A stretch of 64,000 nucleotides of DNA from Pseudomonas citri (GTDB lineage: Bacteria; Pseudomonadota; Gammaproteobacteria; Pseudomonadales; Pseudomonadaceae), in assembly GCF_025336485.1 (NCBI RefSeq), contig NZ_JAODAB010000026.1, positions 1 to 64,000 of the forward strand, given 5' to 3'. The translations under genes and the position numbers were made by a program. The notes under the pieces were generated by a model. It saw only the letters and a list, made by a program, of their open reading frames with translations. It searched no databases and was not told the origin of the DNA. Positions 8,284 to 17,362 of the stretch are shown here, in pieces (position 1 is the first letter of the stretch; the number at the start of each line of letters is the position of its first letter).

Positions 8284-10335
8284 TCAAACGTCCAGCACCA
8301 ACGTCTCACTCCCCTGCGCCGGCACTGCGCAACAGATCAACACCTCATCCGCCTCCAATCGTTGCGCCGGCATGTTCAGGTAATGCACCTGGCCGCTGCT
8401 CAGCCGGGTCTTGCAGGTGCCGCAGGAGCCACCGCGACAACTGAACTCCGGATTCAGCCCTCGCGCTTGCGCCAATTCGAGCAACGTCCCGGTGCCTGGC
8501 TCCCAGCGCGCTTCCTTGCCAGAAGCGGCGAACAGAACCTTCACCGCTTCATTGGCCATGGGGACCTGTTCCGCCGCTGGCACGCTGACTTCAATATCGC
8601 GCACCAACGTTGACGGGCCAAAGGTTTCAGCGTGGATGCGATCATCGGGAATACGCAATGTGCGCAGGCCATCGTACAGCGCCTGGGTAAAGCTCCCCGG
8701 TCCGCACAGGTAGTAGTCGTAGTCATTCAGCGGGAGCAAGGCCTTGAGCAGCTCGACATCGATCCTGCCCGCCCTGTCGAAACTATCGGCCGAGCCGTCG
8801 AGGGGTGGCTGGCTGACCATACGCAGGACCTTGATCTTGTCCCCCGCGCGGACCACCAGTTCATCGACCTCATCACGAAAGGCCAGGTCGGCGACTGAAC
8901 GGCTGCTTTGTATCAACCATGTCGGCCGCATGCGATTGATGCGTTTCCCTTGATAGACCACTTCGCGCAACATCGACAGCAACGGCGTAACGCCAACGCC
9001 CGCGCCCAGCAGTACCAATGGACGCCGCTCGGAGGCCTGGACCGTAAAATTCCCTTGGGGCGCCCGGGCTTCGATCCAGTCCCCGACTTGAATCCGGTCG
9101 TGCAGATGCGAAGACACCGAGCCGTCGCGCTTGACGCTAATGCGCAAGAACTCATCGGACGGTGAACTGGAAACGCTGTAGGTACGAATAACGGGGGCCT
9201 GCCGCCCTTCCAACCGAACCCGCACGGGCAGGTGCTGCCCTGGTTCAAATCCGGGCAAGCCAGCGCCATCATCGGCTTGCAGATAGAACGACCGGATGCT
9301 GCGGCTCTCATCCACGATGCGTACAACCCTCATCGTTCGCCACTGGCTACGCAGGGCTTCGGCCTGCAAGCGCTCGGCGGCTTGCTGCCAACTGCCCGTC
9401 ATCAACACGCTGGGGGAGGTCCCCTCGGACGTGTCCGTCCAGCGCAACGGGATCGCGGCCTGACGGTAGACAATGCGCTGCGGCTTGAAGCGCCACAGTC
9501 GCTCGGCCCCCTGGAACGCGGCAATTTCGGGACTGTCCAGCAGCACCTCGGCTGAACCGCTCATTTGCAGCAGATCGCCGCTCTGGAAATCAATGAATAC
9601 CAGCCCGGCCCTGGGGTTCAGCAGGATGTTGCCCAGGGTATTGAAAAACAGATTCCCGGAGAAATCCGGAATGGTCAGCGTCCCGTCTTCTTCCATTCGC
9701 ACAAAACCCGGTTTGCCGCCGCGATGCGAGGCATCGACCTGGTTCTGGCCTTCGCGCACGACGTAAGTCGCGACATAGAACGAGTCGGCCGTAGTGACCA
9801 TACGGCGTACCTGCGGGTCCGCGCCGGTCAACTCAAGCACGGCGCCCGCCGTCTCATCGACGAAGGCGTACTGGCGCAGATTGATGTAGCGCGGGCAATT
9901 GCCGTAGGCCTGGGTCACGGAGATTTCAATGCCATCATCGAATTGACGCAGTACGTTGCCATTCATGCGGTTGCGTCGACGGGTATGCAACTCGATGCCG
10001 AGCATGCCGATGGCATCGCCCTGCTTCATGCCGTCCTGGGCAGGGTCGTCGGACTGCGGCTGGAGGCTGATGCGCAGGCGTTCCGGCATGGACGAACTCA
10101 TGAAACCAGGTTGTCCCGTGCGAATCGTGGCCCATACATCGCCTTGCCGATCCACCGCCCCCAACACCACGAAGGGGAGCTGGGCATAGAACTCGCGATG
10201 CTGGTCCGGCATCCACGCCCGGGCCATTTGCCGCTGGCCGACACCCACCATCATGTCGACTGCACCGACTGCACGCTGCAAGGTCAACTCGCCCTCATGC
10301 CAGGGCGACGGTTGCGGTGTTGAGACTTTATCCAT
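8284..10335 (-). CDS. PNPOx-like / ferredoxin reductase / 2Fe-2S ferredoxin fusion
   Basis: A 683-residue soluble fusion. Residues ~1-330 form an FMN-binding split-barrel domain of the pyridoxamine-phosphate-oxidase-like family (for example DFSGNLFFNTLGNILLNPRAG). Residues ~335-590 are a ferredoxin-NADP reductase module, with the FAD motif RTYSVSSSP and the NAD(P) motif VLLGAGVGVTPLLSML. The last ~90 residues are a plant-type 2Fe-2S ferredoxin with cluster ligands CRGGSCGTC and a distal Cys in VLICCAV. The arrangement suggests an NAD(P)H-to-FMN electron chain in one chain. The electron acceptor is unknown. It is convergent with mocR, whose stop lies 22 bases away. Confidence 0.88.
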   Translation of the reverse strand: MDKVSTPQPSPWHEGELTLQRAVGAVDMMVGVGQRQMARAWMPDQHREFYAQLPFVVLGAVDRQGDVWATIRTGQPGFMSSSMPERLRISLQPQSDDPAQDGMKQGDAIGMLGIELHTRRRNRMNGNVLRQFDDGIEISVTQAYGNCPRYINLRQYAFVDETAGAVLELTGADPQVRRMVTTADSFYVATYVVREGQNQVDASHRGGKPGFVRMEEDGTLTIPDFSGNLFFNTLGNILLNPRAGLVFIDFQSGDLLQMSGSAEVLLDSPEIAAFQGAERLWRFKPQRIVYRQAAIPLRWTDTSEGTSPSVLMTGSWQQAAERLQAEALRSQWRTMRVVRIVDESRSIRSFYLQADDGAGLPGFEPGQHLPVRVRLEGRQAPVIRTYSVSSSPSDEFLRISVKRDGSVSSHLHDRIQVGDWIEARAPQGNFTVQASERRPLVLLGAGVGVTPLLSMLREVVYQGKRINRMRPTWLIQSSRSVADLAFRDEVDELVVRAGDKIKVLRMVSQPPLDGSADSFDRAGRIDVELLKALLPLNDYDYYLCGPGSFTQALYDGLRTLRIPDDRIHAETFGPSTLVRDIEVSVPAAEQVPMANEAVKVLFAASGKEARWEPGTGTLLELAQARGLNPEFSCRGGSCGTCKTRLSSGQVHYLNMPAQRLEADEVLICCAVPAQGSETLVLDV

Positions 10336-10514
10336 TCGCGGTCACCTCGCGCAGGCAGCGACAACTTCGCGCCAGCGGCTACGGTCAGGGTTCTTTCACC
10401 CCCTGTGGAGGTGAGCGTGAGCGCCCATATTCCCCCCGATGCACCTGCGATGGAATGCGCACAAACTACAATCCACTCTTTCAGAAACTGGAATGGTCAG
10501 GCTTGGATTGCAGA

Positions 10515-10548
10515 AACAAAAAACCCCGGTCTTTCGACCAGGGTCTTT
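10515..10548 (-). terminator. Terminator of the tRNA-Val/Asp/Asp cluster
   Basis: On the minus strand AAAGACCCTGGTC/GACCGGGGTTTTTT forms a strong stem with a GAAA loop and a T run, about 70 bases 3' of the last tRNA-Asp. Confidence 0.88.
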
Positions 10549-10619
10549 GCTATCGATCAGAAGAGGCGTTTCGGCTTTCTTCCTGGCTCCAAGGCGTTCA
10601 GTGGTCCTCGAAGCAGATA

Positions 10620-10696
10620 TGGCGCAGCGGACGGGACTCGAACCCGCGACCCCCGGCGTGACAGGCCGGTATTCTAACCGACTGAACTACCGCTGC
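10620..10696 (-). tRNA. tRNA-Asp(GTC), copy 2
   Basis: A 77-base cloverleaf with acceptor GCAGCGG/CCGCTGC and encoded CCA. The anticodon loop CTGTCAC gives GTC. It is identical to the copy at 10785-10861 over its whole length. Confidence 0.97.
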
Positions 10697-10784
10697 GTAT
10701 CGCTGTGGACTTTCGTCCAGTTAACTCGTCTGATCAAGACCCTTGGGCCTGATCTCGAACCAGGCGAACCTGACTCGGAAAATA

Positions 10785-10861
10785 TGGCGCAGCGGACGGG
10801 ACTCGAACCCGCGACCCCCGGCGTGACAGGCCGGTATTCTAACCGACTGAACTACCGCTGC
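10785..10861 (-). tRNA. tRNA-Asp(GTC), copy 1
   Basis: A 77-base tRNA-Asp with anticodon GTC and CCA encoded. It is separated from the second copy by an 88-base spacer unlike other spacers in the window. Confidence 0.97.
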
Positions 10862-10919
10862 GCGTCGGTGGAGGCTTTTGACAGCTTCCATCTTGCTTTC
10901 GCAAGACTCTCATGAAACA

Positions 10920-10995
10920 TGGTGGGTGATGACGGGATCGAACCGCCGACATTCTGCTTGTAAGGCAGACGCTCTCCCGGCTGAGCTAATCACCC
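10920..10995 (-). tRNA. tRNA-Val(TAC)
   Basis: A 76-base cloverleaf, acceptor GGGTGAT/ATCACCC, CCA encoded. The anticodon stem-loop TCTGC-CTTACAA-GCAGA gives TAC. It is first in transcription order of a Val-Asp-Asp cluster ending at the terminator at 10515-10548. Confidence 0.97.
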
Positions 10996-11073
10996 TTTGC
11001 TTCGCTGAGGCCGCGAAATTTACGCAGGTGCCGAAGCTAAGTCAATAGCAGGGTTGGAGTTTTTTTCAAAAAC

Positions 11074-11146
11074 AGCTTCGAGCGACAAGCTTCGAGCTGC
11101 AAGCAGAAACGCCAACACCGCGAAATCGCTCGCAGCTTGCAGCTCG
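11074..11146. repeat. Inverted and direct repeat cluster
   Basis: CGAGCTGCAAGC (11093-11104) and its exact complement GCTTGCAGCTCG (11135-11146) face each other across 30 bases. In addition AGCTTCGAGC occurs twice in tandem (11074 and 11088). This resembles intergenic palindromes common in Pseudomonas. It lies between tRNA-Val(TAC) and the SDR gene. Confidence 0.6.
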
Positions 11147-11162
11147 CCACTTACCGCTGCTC

Positions 11163-11936
11163 TTATTCGTAGATCATTTTCTTGGTCATGCCGCCGTCCA
11201 CCACGAACTCCTGGCCCGTGACGAAACCGGCGTTGCGCGACAGCAACCACGCCACCATCGCCGCCACATCCTCCACGGTGCCCACCCTGCCCGCCGGATG
11301 CTGGGCGTGATCGGTATCGCTCAGCGGCTCTGCCCGACGTTGGGACGGGTCCCGCGCGTCGATCCAGCCGGGGCTGACGGCATTGACCCGGATCTCCGGC
11401 CCTAGGCTGATCGCCAGGGCATGGGTCAGAGCCAATAGACCACCTTTGCTCGCCGCATAAGCTTCGGTGTCCGGTTCCGATTGCGCGGCACGGGTCGAGG
11501 CCAGGTTGACGATGGCGCCGTTGTGGGCACGCAGATACGGCGCGCAGTGCTTGGCCAACAGCATCGGCCCACCCAGGTTCACCGCCAGGACCCTGTTCCA
11601 GTGGGCCAGGTCCAGGCTTTCCAGGGTGATGTTGTGCGGGTCGGCAATGGCCGCGTTGCACACCAGTGCGTCGAGTCGACCGAACTGCCCCAGTACCTGG
11701 GCAATACCCGTGGCAACCTGCGCCTCGACCGCTACGTCCATGGCAATGAACCAGGCGTTATCGCCCAAGATCTTCGCGACCCTGGAACCGCGCTCGCGGT
11801 CCAGGTCGGTCAACACCACCTGCCAGCCCTCACAGATCAGCCAGGCGGCGATGCCCAGGCCAATGCCCCGTGCGGCGCCCGTAACCAGTGCAACCCGGCC
11901 ATGAGTACCGCTCAGCGGCGCTGCCAGCTCGATCAC
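11163..11936 (-). CDS. Short-chain dehydrogenase/reductase
   Basis: A classical SDR of 257 residues. The NAD(P)-binding motif TGAARGIGLG is near residue 20, CNAA near 93, the catalytic Ser in VNLASTRAA, and YAASK is the active-site pair. It ends with VVDGGMTKKMIYE. The substrate is unknown. Its ATG overlaps the metZ stop by four bases (ATGA), so it is translated from the metZ mRNA. Confidence 0.9.
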   Translation of the reverse strand: MIELAAPLSGTHGRVALVTGAARGIGLGIAAWLICEGWQVVLTDLDRERGSRVAKILGDNAWFIAMDVAVEAQVATGIAQVLGQFGRLDALVCNAAIADPHNITLESLDLAHWNRVLAVNLGGPMLLAKHCAPYLRAHNGAIVNLASTRAAQSEPDTEAYAASKGGLLALTHALAISLGPEIRVNAVSPGWIDARDPSQRRAEPLSDTDHAQHPAGRVGTVEDVAAMVAWLLSRNAGFVTGQEFVVDGGMTKKMIYE

Positions 11937-13144
11937 AAGGCCGCCAACCCACGGGCCAGGTCGGCTTGCAGGTCGGCGACATCTTCCAGGCCGACCGCGA
12001 CGCGGATCAGGCTGTCGCGGATGCCCGCCGCTTCACGCTCCTGAGGCGACAGACGGCCATGGGACGTGGTGCTCGGGTGGGTAATGGTGGTTTTGCTGTC
12101 ACCCAGGTTGGCAGTGATGGAAACCAGTCGGGTCGCGTCGATGAAGCGCCAGGCACCGTCTTTGCCACCCTTGACCTCGAAACTCACCACCGCCCCGAAA
12201 CCACGCTGCTGGCGCACCGCCAGGTCGTGTTGCGGATGGCTCTTGAGGCCAGCGTAATGGACCTTCTCGATGCCGTCCTGCTGCTCCAGCCACTCAGCCA
12301 GGGCCTGGGCATTGGCACAATGGGCCTTCATGCGCAAACCCAGGGTTTCCAGGCCCTTGAGGAAGACCCAGGCGTTGAACGGGCTGAGGGTCGGCCCGGC
12401 AGTGCGCAGGAACCCCACGACTTCTTTCATCTGCTCGCCACGACCGGCCACCACGCCACCCATGCAGCGACCCTGGCCGTCGATGAACTTGGTTGCCGAA
12501 TGCACGACCACGTCGGCACCCAGCTTCAGCGGCTGTTGCAGCGCCGGGGTGCAGAAGCAGTTATCGACCACCAGCATCGCGCCCTTGGCGTGGGCGATTT
12601 CCGCCAGGGCGGCGATGTCCACCAGCTCGGCGAGCGGGTTAGAGGGAGACTCGACAAAGAGCAACTTGGTATTGGCCTTGATCGCCGCATCCCAACCGGA
12701 CAGGTCTGCCAGGGGTACGTAATCGACTTCCACGCCAAAGCGCTTGAAGTACTTCTCGAACAGGCTGATGGTCGAGCCGAAGACGCTACGCGACACCAAC
12801 ACGTGGTCGCCGGCACTGCACAGGCTCATCACCACAGCCATGATCGCCGCCATGCCGGTGGCAGTGGCAACGGCTTGCTCGGCGCCTTCCAGCGCGGCGA
12901 TGCGCTCCTCGAAAGCCCGCACGGTCGGATTGGTGTAGCGCGAATAGACGTTGCCCGGCACTTCGCCGGCAAAGCGTGCCGCCGCGTCGGCTGCGGTGCG
13001 GAACACGTAGCTGGAGGTGAAGAACATCGGATCGCCATGTTCGGCTTCCGGCGTGCGGTGCTGGCCGGCGCGAACCGCCAGGGTATCGAACGCTACACCT
13101 TCAAGGTCGCTGTCCAGCCGACCGGCATCCCAATCCTGACTCAT
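11933..13144 (-). CDS. metZ: O-succinylhomoserine sulfhydrylase
   Basis: A PLP enzyme of the Cys/Met-metabolism (gamma) family, 403 residues. It makes homocysteine directly from O-succinylhomoserine and sulfide, the usual route in Pseudomonas. The PLP lysine lies in VVVHSATKFIDGQGR, and YSRYTNPT and the C-terminal SIGLEDVADL-type segment (VAVGLEDVADLQADL) are family marks. It lies 58 bases downstream of purF with a hairpin between, and it overlaps the SDR gene. Cytoplasmic tetramer in the family. Confidence 0.93.
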   Translation of the reverse strand: MSQDWDAGRLDSDLEGVAFDTLAVRAGQHRTPEAEHGDPMFFTSSYVFRTAADAAARFAGEVPGNVYSRYTNPTVRAFEERIAALEGAEQAVATATGMAAIMAVVMSLCSAGDHVLVSRSVFGSTISLFEKYFKRFGVEVDYVPLADLSGWDAAIKANTKLLFVESPSNPLAELVDIAALAEIAHAKGAMLVVDNCFCTPALQQPLKLGADVVVHSATKFIDGQGRCMGGVVAGRGEQMKEVVGFLRTAGPTLSPFNAWVFLKGLETLGLRMKAHCANAQALAEWLEQQDGIEKVHYAGLKSHPQHDLAVRQQRGFGAVVSFEVKGGKDGAWRFIDATRLVSITANLGDSKTTITHPSTTSHGRLSPQEREAAGIRDSLIRVAVGLEDVADLQADLARGLAAL

Positions 13145-13174
13145 GCTGTCACTCCTGAAATCGGTTTAAACGCA

Positions 13175-13196
13175 AACCGGCCCCTCAGGGCCGGTT
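13175..13196 (-). terminator. Hairpin between purF and metZ
   Basis: AACCGGCCC-CTCA-GGGCCGGTT is a strong GC stem followed on the minus strand by TGCGTTTAAA. The weak T tract suggests partial termination or transcript processing between purF and metZ. Confidence 0.55.
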
Positions 13197-13202
13197 GGTT
13201 AA

Positions 13203-14708
13203 TCAATTGTTGTACAGATCGATGATCGCGCTGACCGCCTGAGTCTTGGCCTTGGACGCATCGTTACGTGCGCTCTCGATCCTGTTCAGGTAGGCCTCGT
13301 CGACGTCGCCGGTGACGTACTTGCCGTCGAACACCGCGCAGTCGAAATGCTCGATCTTGATCTTGCCGCCACCGACCGCTTCGATCAGGTCCGGCAGGTC
13401 CTGGTAGATCAACCAGTCGGCGCCGATCAGGTCGGCCACTTCCTGGGTCGTGCGGTTATGAGCGATCAGCTCATGGGCACTCGGCATGTCGATGCCGTAG
13501 ACGTTCGGGTAACGCACGGCGGGGGCCGCCGAGCAGAAGTAGACGTTCTTGGCGCCGGCTTCACGGGCCATCTGGATGATCTGCTTGCAGGTGGTGCCGC
13601 GCACGATGGAGTCATCCACCAGCATCACGTTCTTGCCGCGGAACTCCAGTTCGATGGCATTGAGTTTCTGGCGTACGGATTTCTTCCGTGCAGCCTGGCC
13701 CGGCATGATGAACGTACGGCCGATGTAGCGGTTCTTCACGAAGCCTTCGCGGAACTTGACGCCCAGATGGTTCGCCAGTTCCAGGGCCGAGGTACGGCTG
13801 GTGTCCGGAATCGGGATAACCACGTCGATGTCGTGGTCCGGACGCTCGCGCAGGATCTTGTCGGCGAGCTTCTCGCCCATGCGCAGGCGGGCCTTGTAGA
13901 CCGAGATGCCGTCGATGATCGAGTCCGGGCGCGCCAGGTAGACGTGCTCGAAGATGCAAGGGGTCAGGGACGGATTGGTCGCACACTGGCGGGTGAACAA
14001 CTGGCCGTCTTCAGTGATGTAGACCGCTTCGCCCGGCGCCAGGTCGCGGATCAGGGTAAAGCCCAGTACGTCCAGGGACACGCTTTCGGAGGCAATCATG
14101 TACTCGACGCCCTCGTCGGTGTGGCGTTGGCCGAACACGATCGGGCGGATGCCATGGGGGTCGCGGAAACCGACGATGCCGTAGCCGGTGATCATCGCCA
14201 CCACCGAGTAACCGCCGACGCAACGGTTGTGCACGTCGGTCACGGCGGCGAAAACGTCTTCTTCGGTCGGCTGCAGCTTGCCGCGCTGGGCCAGCTCATG
14301 GGCGAACACGTTGAGCAACACTTCGGAGTCGGAGTTGGTGTTGACGTGGCGCAGGTCCGATTCGTAGATCTCCTTGGCCAACTGCTCGACGTTGGTCAGG
14401 TTGCCGTTGTGCGCCAGGGTGATGCCGTACGGCGAGTTGACATAGAACGGTTGGGCCTCGGCCGACGTCGAGCTGCCTGCGGTCGGATAGCGCACATGGC
14501 CGATACCCATGTGACCGACCAGGCGCTGCATGTGACGTTGATGGAACACGTCACGCACCAGACCGTTGTCCTTGCGCAGGAATAACCGGCCGTCGTGGCT
14601 GGTCACGATACCGGCAGCGTCCTGGCCGCGGTGCTGGAGCACGGTTAGCGCGTCATACAGCGCCTGATTGACGTTCGACTTACCGACGATACCGACGATG
14701 CCACACAT
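13203..14708 (-). CDS. purF: Amidophosphoribosyltransferase
   Basis: Catalyses the first committed step of purine synthesis, making 5-phosphoribosylamine from PRPP and glutamine. The start is placed at MCGIVG, since Cys2 must become the N-terminal nucleophile of the class II glutaminase domain; an in-frame ATG three codons upstream would block this. The PRPP-binding motif is VMLVDDSIVRGTT, around residue 365. At 501 residues it has the normal length. It follows cvpA by 41 bases, the conserved cvpA-purF pairing. Confidence 0.97.
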   Translation of the reverse strand: MCGIVGIVGKSNVNQALYDALTVLQHRGQDAAGIVTSHDGRLFLRKDNGLVRDVFHQRHMQRLVGHMGIGHVRYPTAGSSTSAEAQPFYVNSPYGITLAHNGNLTNVEQLAKEIYESDLRHVNTNSDSEVLLNVFAHELAQRGKLQPTEEDVFAAVTDVHNRCVGGYSVVAMITGYGIVGFRDPHGIRPIVFGQRHTDEGVEYMIASESVSLDVLGFTLIRDLAPGEAVYITEDGQLFTRQCATNPSLTPCIFEHVYLARPDSIIDGISVYKARLRMGEKLADKILRERPDHDIDVVIPIPDTSRTSALELANHLGVKFREGFVKNRYIGRTFIMPGQAARKKSVRQKLNAIELEFRGKNVMLVDDSIVRGTTCKQIIQMAREAGAKNVYFCSAAPAVRYPNVYGIDMPSAHELIAHNRTTQEVADLIGADWLIYQDLPDLIEAVGGGKIKIEHFDCAVFDGKYVTGDVDEAYLNRIESARNDASKAKTQAVSAIIDLYNN

Positions 14709-14749
14709 GCGACGCAACCCCTACTTAATGGATCTGAACTGAACAACAC

Positions 14750-15310
14750 TCACTGCGGCGTTTTGGCCGTCGGCAAGAGCTGTTCCTTGAACGGTATTTC
14801 AGCGGGTACGCTGATACCGCTGGCAAGCCACTGACTGCTCCAACCCAGGATCAGGTTCTTGGACCAGTCTGCGACCAATAGAAATTGTGGCACGAGCCGG
14901 GACTCCTGCCACCACTTGTCCTGCTGTACCGGCCCCAGGCTCAGCAGCCCGACGGCCACGACCACCAGCAACGCGCCACGCGCCGCGCCGAAGGCCATGC
15001 CCAGGAACCGGTCCGTTCCGGAAAGCCCGGTGACGCGAATCAGTTCGCCGATCAGATAGTTGATCATTGCGCCTACCAGCAGGGTGGCGACAAACAAGAT
15101 GGCACAGCCCGCAATCACGCGAGCCGATGGTGTTTCGATGTATCCGACGAGGTACTGGGACAACGAGCCACCGAACATCCAGGCTACCACTCCCGCGATG
15201 ATCCAGGTCAGCAGCGAGAGCGCCTCCTTGACGAAGCCGCGGCTCAGACTGATCAATGCGGAGATGGCGACGATCGCAACGATCGCCCAGTCAACCCAGG
15301 TAAATGGCAC
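14750..15310 (-). CDS. cvpA: CvpA family membrane protein
   Basis: An inner-membrane protein of 186 residues with four hydrophobic segments (starting FTWVDWAIVAIVAISALISL). CvpA was named for its requirement in colicin V production in E. coli and is linked to envelope homeostasis; its molecular activity is not settled. The position upstream of purF and after the SPOR gene is the conserved arrangement. It is separated from the SPOR gene by 89 bases. Confidence 0.93.
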   Translation of the reverse strand: MPFTWVDWAIVAIVAISALISLSRGFVKEALSLLTWIIAGVVAWMFGGSLSQYLVGYIETPSARVIAGCAILFVATLLVGAMINYLIGELIRVTGLSGTDRFLGMAFGAARGALLVVVAVGLLSLGPVQQDKWWQESRLVPQFLLVADWSKNLILGWSSQWLASGISVPAEIPFKEQLLPTAKTPQ

Positions 15311-15399
15311 GGTGCAGCCTACAGACGGATAAGGCGGCGCATTTTAGCAGAGCGCAGGGCTGTCGGTAAGCTGCGTGATTCAAATCAAGTAAATCGCCG

Positions 15400-16071
15400 T
15401 CAACCGCGCTCGGGCTGGAAACGCACCACGAACCCCTTGAGGTTCTGCTGGCGGCTAAGCAAATCACGCAGGCGGTCGGCCTCGGCACGCTCGATCAGTG
15501 GACCGACAAACACCCGGTTCTTGCCTTCGGCGGAACGGATGTAGGCGTTATAACCTTGACTGCGCAGGTTCTTTTGCAGGGCTTCGGCGCTTTCTCGGCT
15601 GGTCAGGCTGGCCAATTGCACCGACCAACTGACCGACAGACCGTTGGCATCCACCCGACTTTGCGTGGCGTCCGGTTTGGTGGGCGCAGCGGTGATCGGC
15701 TGGGCAGGCGCTGGCTTGGCTGCCGGCGCGGCTGGCGTTGGCGCGACAGCCGGCTTGCTCGACGGCACGGCGACGGGGGCCGCTGGAGCATGGGCTGGCG
15801 CAATCGGCTGGGAAGGCGCGGCAGGTTGTCCGGCCAACTCCTCGTCGGTCGGGACAGGCTCCTGGGGCAAGGCCTGCGGCTCAGGCACGGCCACGGGCTC
15901 GACCTGCACGGGCGCCATCGCTGGCGCCTGGGGTGCAGCCGGGGCATCGACGGTCACCTGGCGCTGCTCGTCCTGACGAGAAAACAGCATCGGCAGGAAA
16001 ATCACCGCCAGGGCCACCAATACCAGGGCCCCGACCATGCGCTGCTTGTACGCCTTATCCAGCAATGCCAT
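15400..16071 (-). CDS. SPOR-domain cell-division-type protein (DedD-like)
   Basis: A 223-residue type II membrane protein. A short cytoplasmic N-terminus is followed by one TM (MVGALVLVALAVIFLPMLF, residues ~12-30), a long Pro/Ala-rich periplasmic linker (~40-140) and a C-terminal SPOR domain (~145-220) that binds denuded septal peptidoglycan. Its place between folC and cvpA is that of dedD in enterics. It overlaps the 3' end of folC by 17 bases. Confidence 0.9.
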   Translation of the reverse strand: MALLDKAYKQRMVGALVLVALAVIFLPMLFSRQDEQRQVTVDAPAAPQAPAMAPVQVEPVAVPEPQALPQEPVPTDEELAGQPAAPSQPIAPAHAPAAPVAVPSSKPAVAPTPAAPAAKPAPAQPITAAPTKPDATQSRVDANGLSVSWSVQLASLTSRESAEALQKNLRSQGYNAYIRSAEGKNRVFVGPLIERAEADRLRDLLSRQQNLKGFVVRFQPERG

Positions 16072-17362
16072 CTGCCGCCTCCTCCGTGGGGCGCCGGGCC
16101 AGCCATTGAAGGGCCTCGGCTACGCAAAAAAATGATCCGAACAGCAGAATCTCGTCATTGGTCGTCGCCAGGGCGCATTGCCCTTCCAACGCCGCAGCCA
16201 CGCTCGAATAGGCCTGAACCGCAGCACCGTGGCGCAGCAACGCTTCCTGCAGCTCTGCCGCCGGACGCGAACGTGGCGAATCCAACGGCGTGACCGCCCA
16301 ATGTTGGACACTAGCACCCAACGCATCGACAACGCCATCCAGATCCTTGTCGGACAGCAGGCCGAACACCGCCAGGCGTCGCCCCGTCAGCGGACGGCGC
16401 GCCAGGCGCTCGGCCAGGTACTGAGCCGCATGGGGGTTGTGGCCGACATCCAGCAACAGGTTCAGGCGCTTGCCATGCCAATCGAACTGACGGCGATCCA
16501 GGCGACCGACGCCCCGGGTTGCCTGCAACGCCTGGACGATCTGACCGGCGTCCCACGGCAACCCCAGCAACAGGTAGGCCTGGAGTGCCAGCGCAGCGTT
16601 TTCCATTGGCAGATCCAGCAGCGGCAGATCGTGCAGCTCCACTGGATGGCCCTGGGCATCGCTGCCGCGCCATTGCCAGTGCTGCTCGGTCATGGCCAGG
16701 TCGAAATCCCGCCCACGCAAGAAGAACGGGCAGCCCAGTTCGCGGACCTTGTCCAATAAGGGTTGGGGCGGATTGAGGTCGCCACACAGCGCAGGCGCGC
16801 CCTGGCGAAAGATGCCGGCTTTTTCGAAAGCCACCGACTCGCGGGTATCACCCAGGTAATCGGCGTGGTCGACACCGATGCTGGTGACCAGCGCGATGTC
16901 CGCGTCCACCAGGTTGACCGCATCCAGCCGCCCACCCAGGCCGACTTCCAGCACTACCGCATCGAGACCGGCACGGGCAAACAGCCAGAACGCCGCCAGG
17001 GTGCCCATCTCGAAATAAGTGAGGGATGTCTCGCCCCGCCCGGCTTCCACCGCGGCAAAGGCCTCGCACAGCTCGGCGTCGGTGGCCTCGACGCCATTGA
17101 CCTGCACACGCTCGTTGTAGCGCAGCAGGTGCGGCGAACTGTAGACACCGACACTCAAACCCTGGGCCCGCAGCAGCGAAGCCACGAAGGCGCAGGTCGA
17201 GCCCTTGCCGTTAGTGCCGGTGACGGTGATGACCCGGGGCGCAGGCTTCGCCAGCCCCATGCTGGTCGCTACCGCTTGCGAGCGCTCCAGCCCCATGTCG
17301 ATGGCCGATGGGTGCAACTGCTCGAGGTAGGCAAGCCAGTCGCCCAGGGTGCGCTGGGTCAT
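16055..17362 (-). CDS. folC: Dihydrofolate synthase / folylpolyglutamate synthase
   Basis: A Mur-ligase-fold enzyme of 435 residues that adds glutamate to dihydropteroate and extends the polyglutamate tail of folates. The ATP-binding loop VTGTNGKGSTCAF lies around residue 45-57, and LLDVGHNPHA marks the C-terminal domain. Its ATG overlaps the accD stop by four bases, indicating coupled translation in the accD-folC-SPOR order. Cytoplasmic. Confidence 0.95.
   Translation of the reverse strand: MTQRTLGDWLAYLEQLHPSAIDMGLERSQAVATSMGLAKPAPRVITVTGTNGKGSTCAFVASLLRAQGLSVGVYSSPHLLRYNERVQVNGVEATDAELCEAFAAVEAGRGETSLTYFEMGTLAAFWLFARAGLDAVVLEVGLGGRLDAVNLVDADIALVTSIGVDHADYLGDTRESVAFEKAGIFRQGAPALCGDLNPPQPLLDKVRELGCPFFLRGRDFDLAMTEQHWQWRGSDAQGHPVELHDLPLLDLPMENAALALQAYLLLGLPWDAGQIVQALQATRGVGRLDRRQFDWHGKRLNLLLDVGHNPHAAQYLAERLARRPLTGRRLAVFGLLSDKDLDGVVDALGASVQHWAVTPLDSPRSRPAAELQEALLRHGAAVQAYSSVAAALEGQCALATTNDEILLFGSFFCVAEALQWLARRPTEEAADGIAG

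Noticed and set aside
10417..10677. GTG-started plus-strand frame with good ribosome-binding site near 10405
   Set aside because: It runs through the tRNA cluster terminator and into tRNA-Asp on the opposite strand, so full-length coding is implausible; perhaps a decayed gene start.
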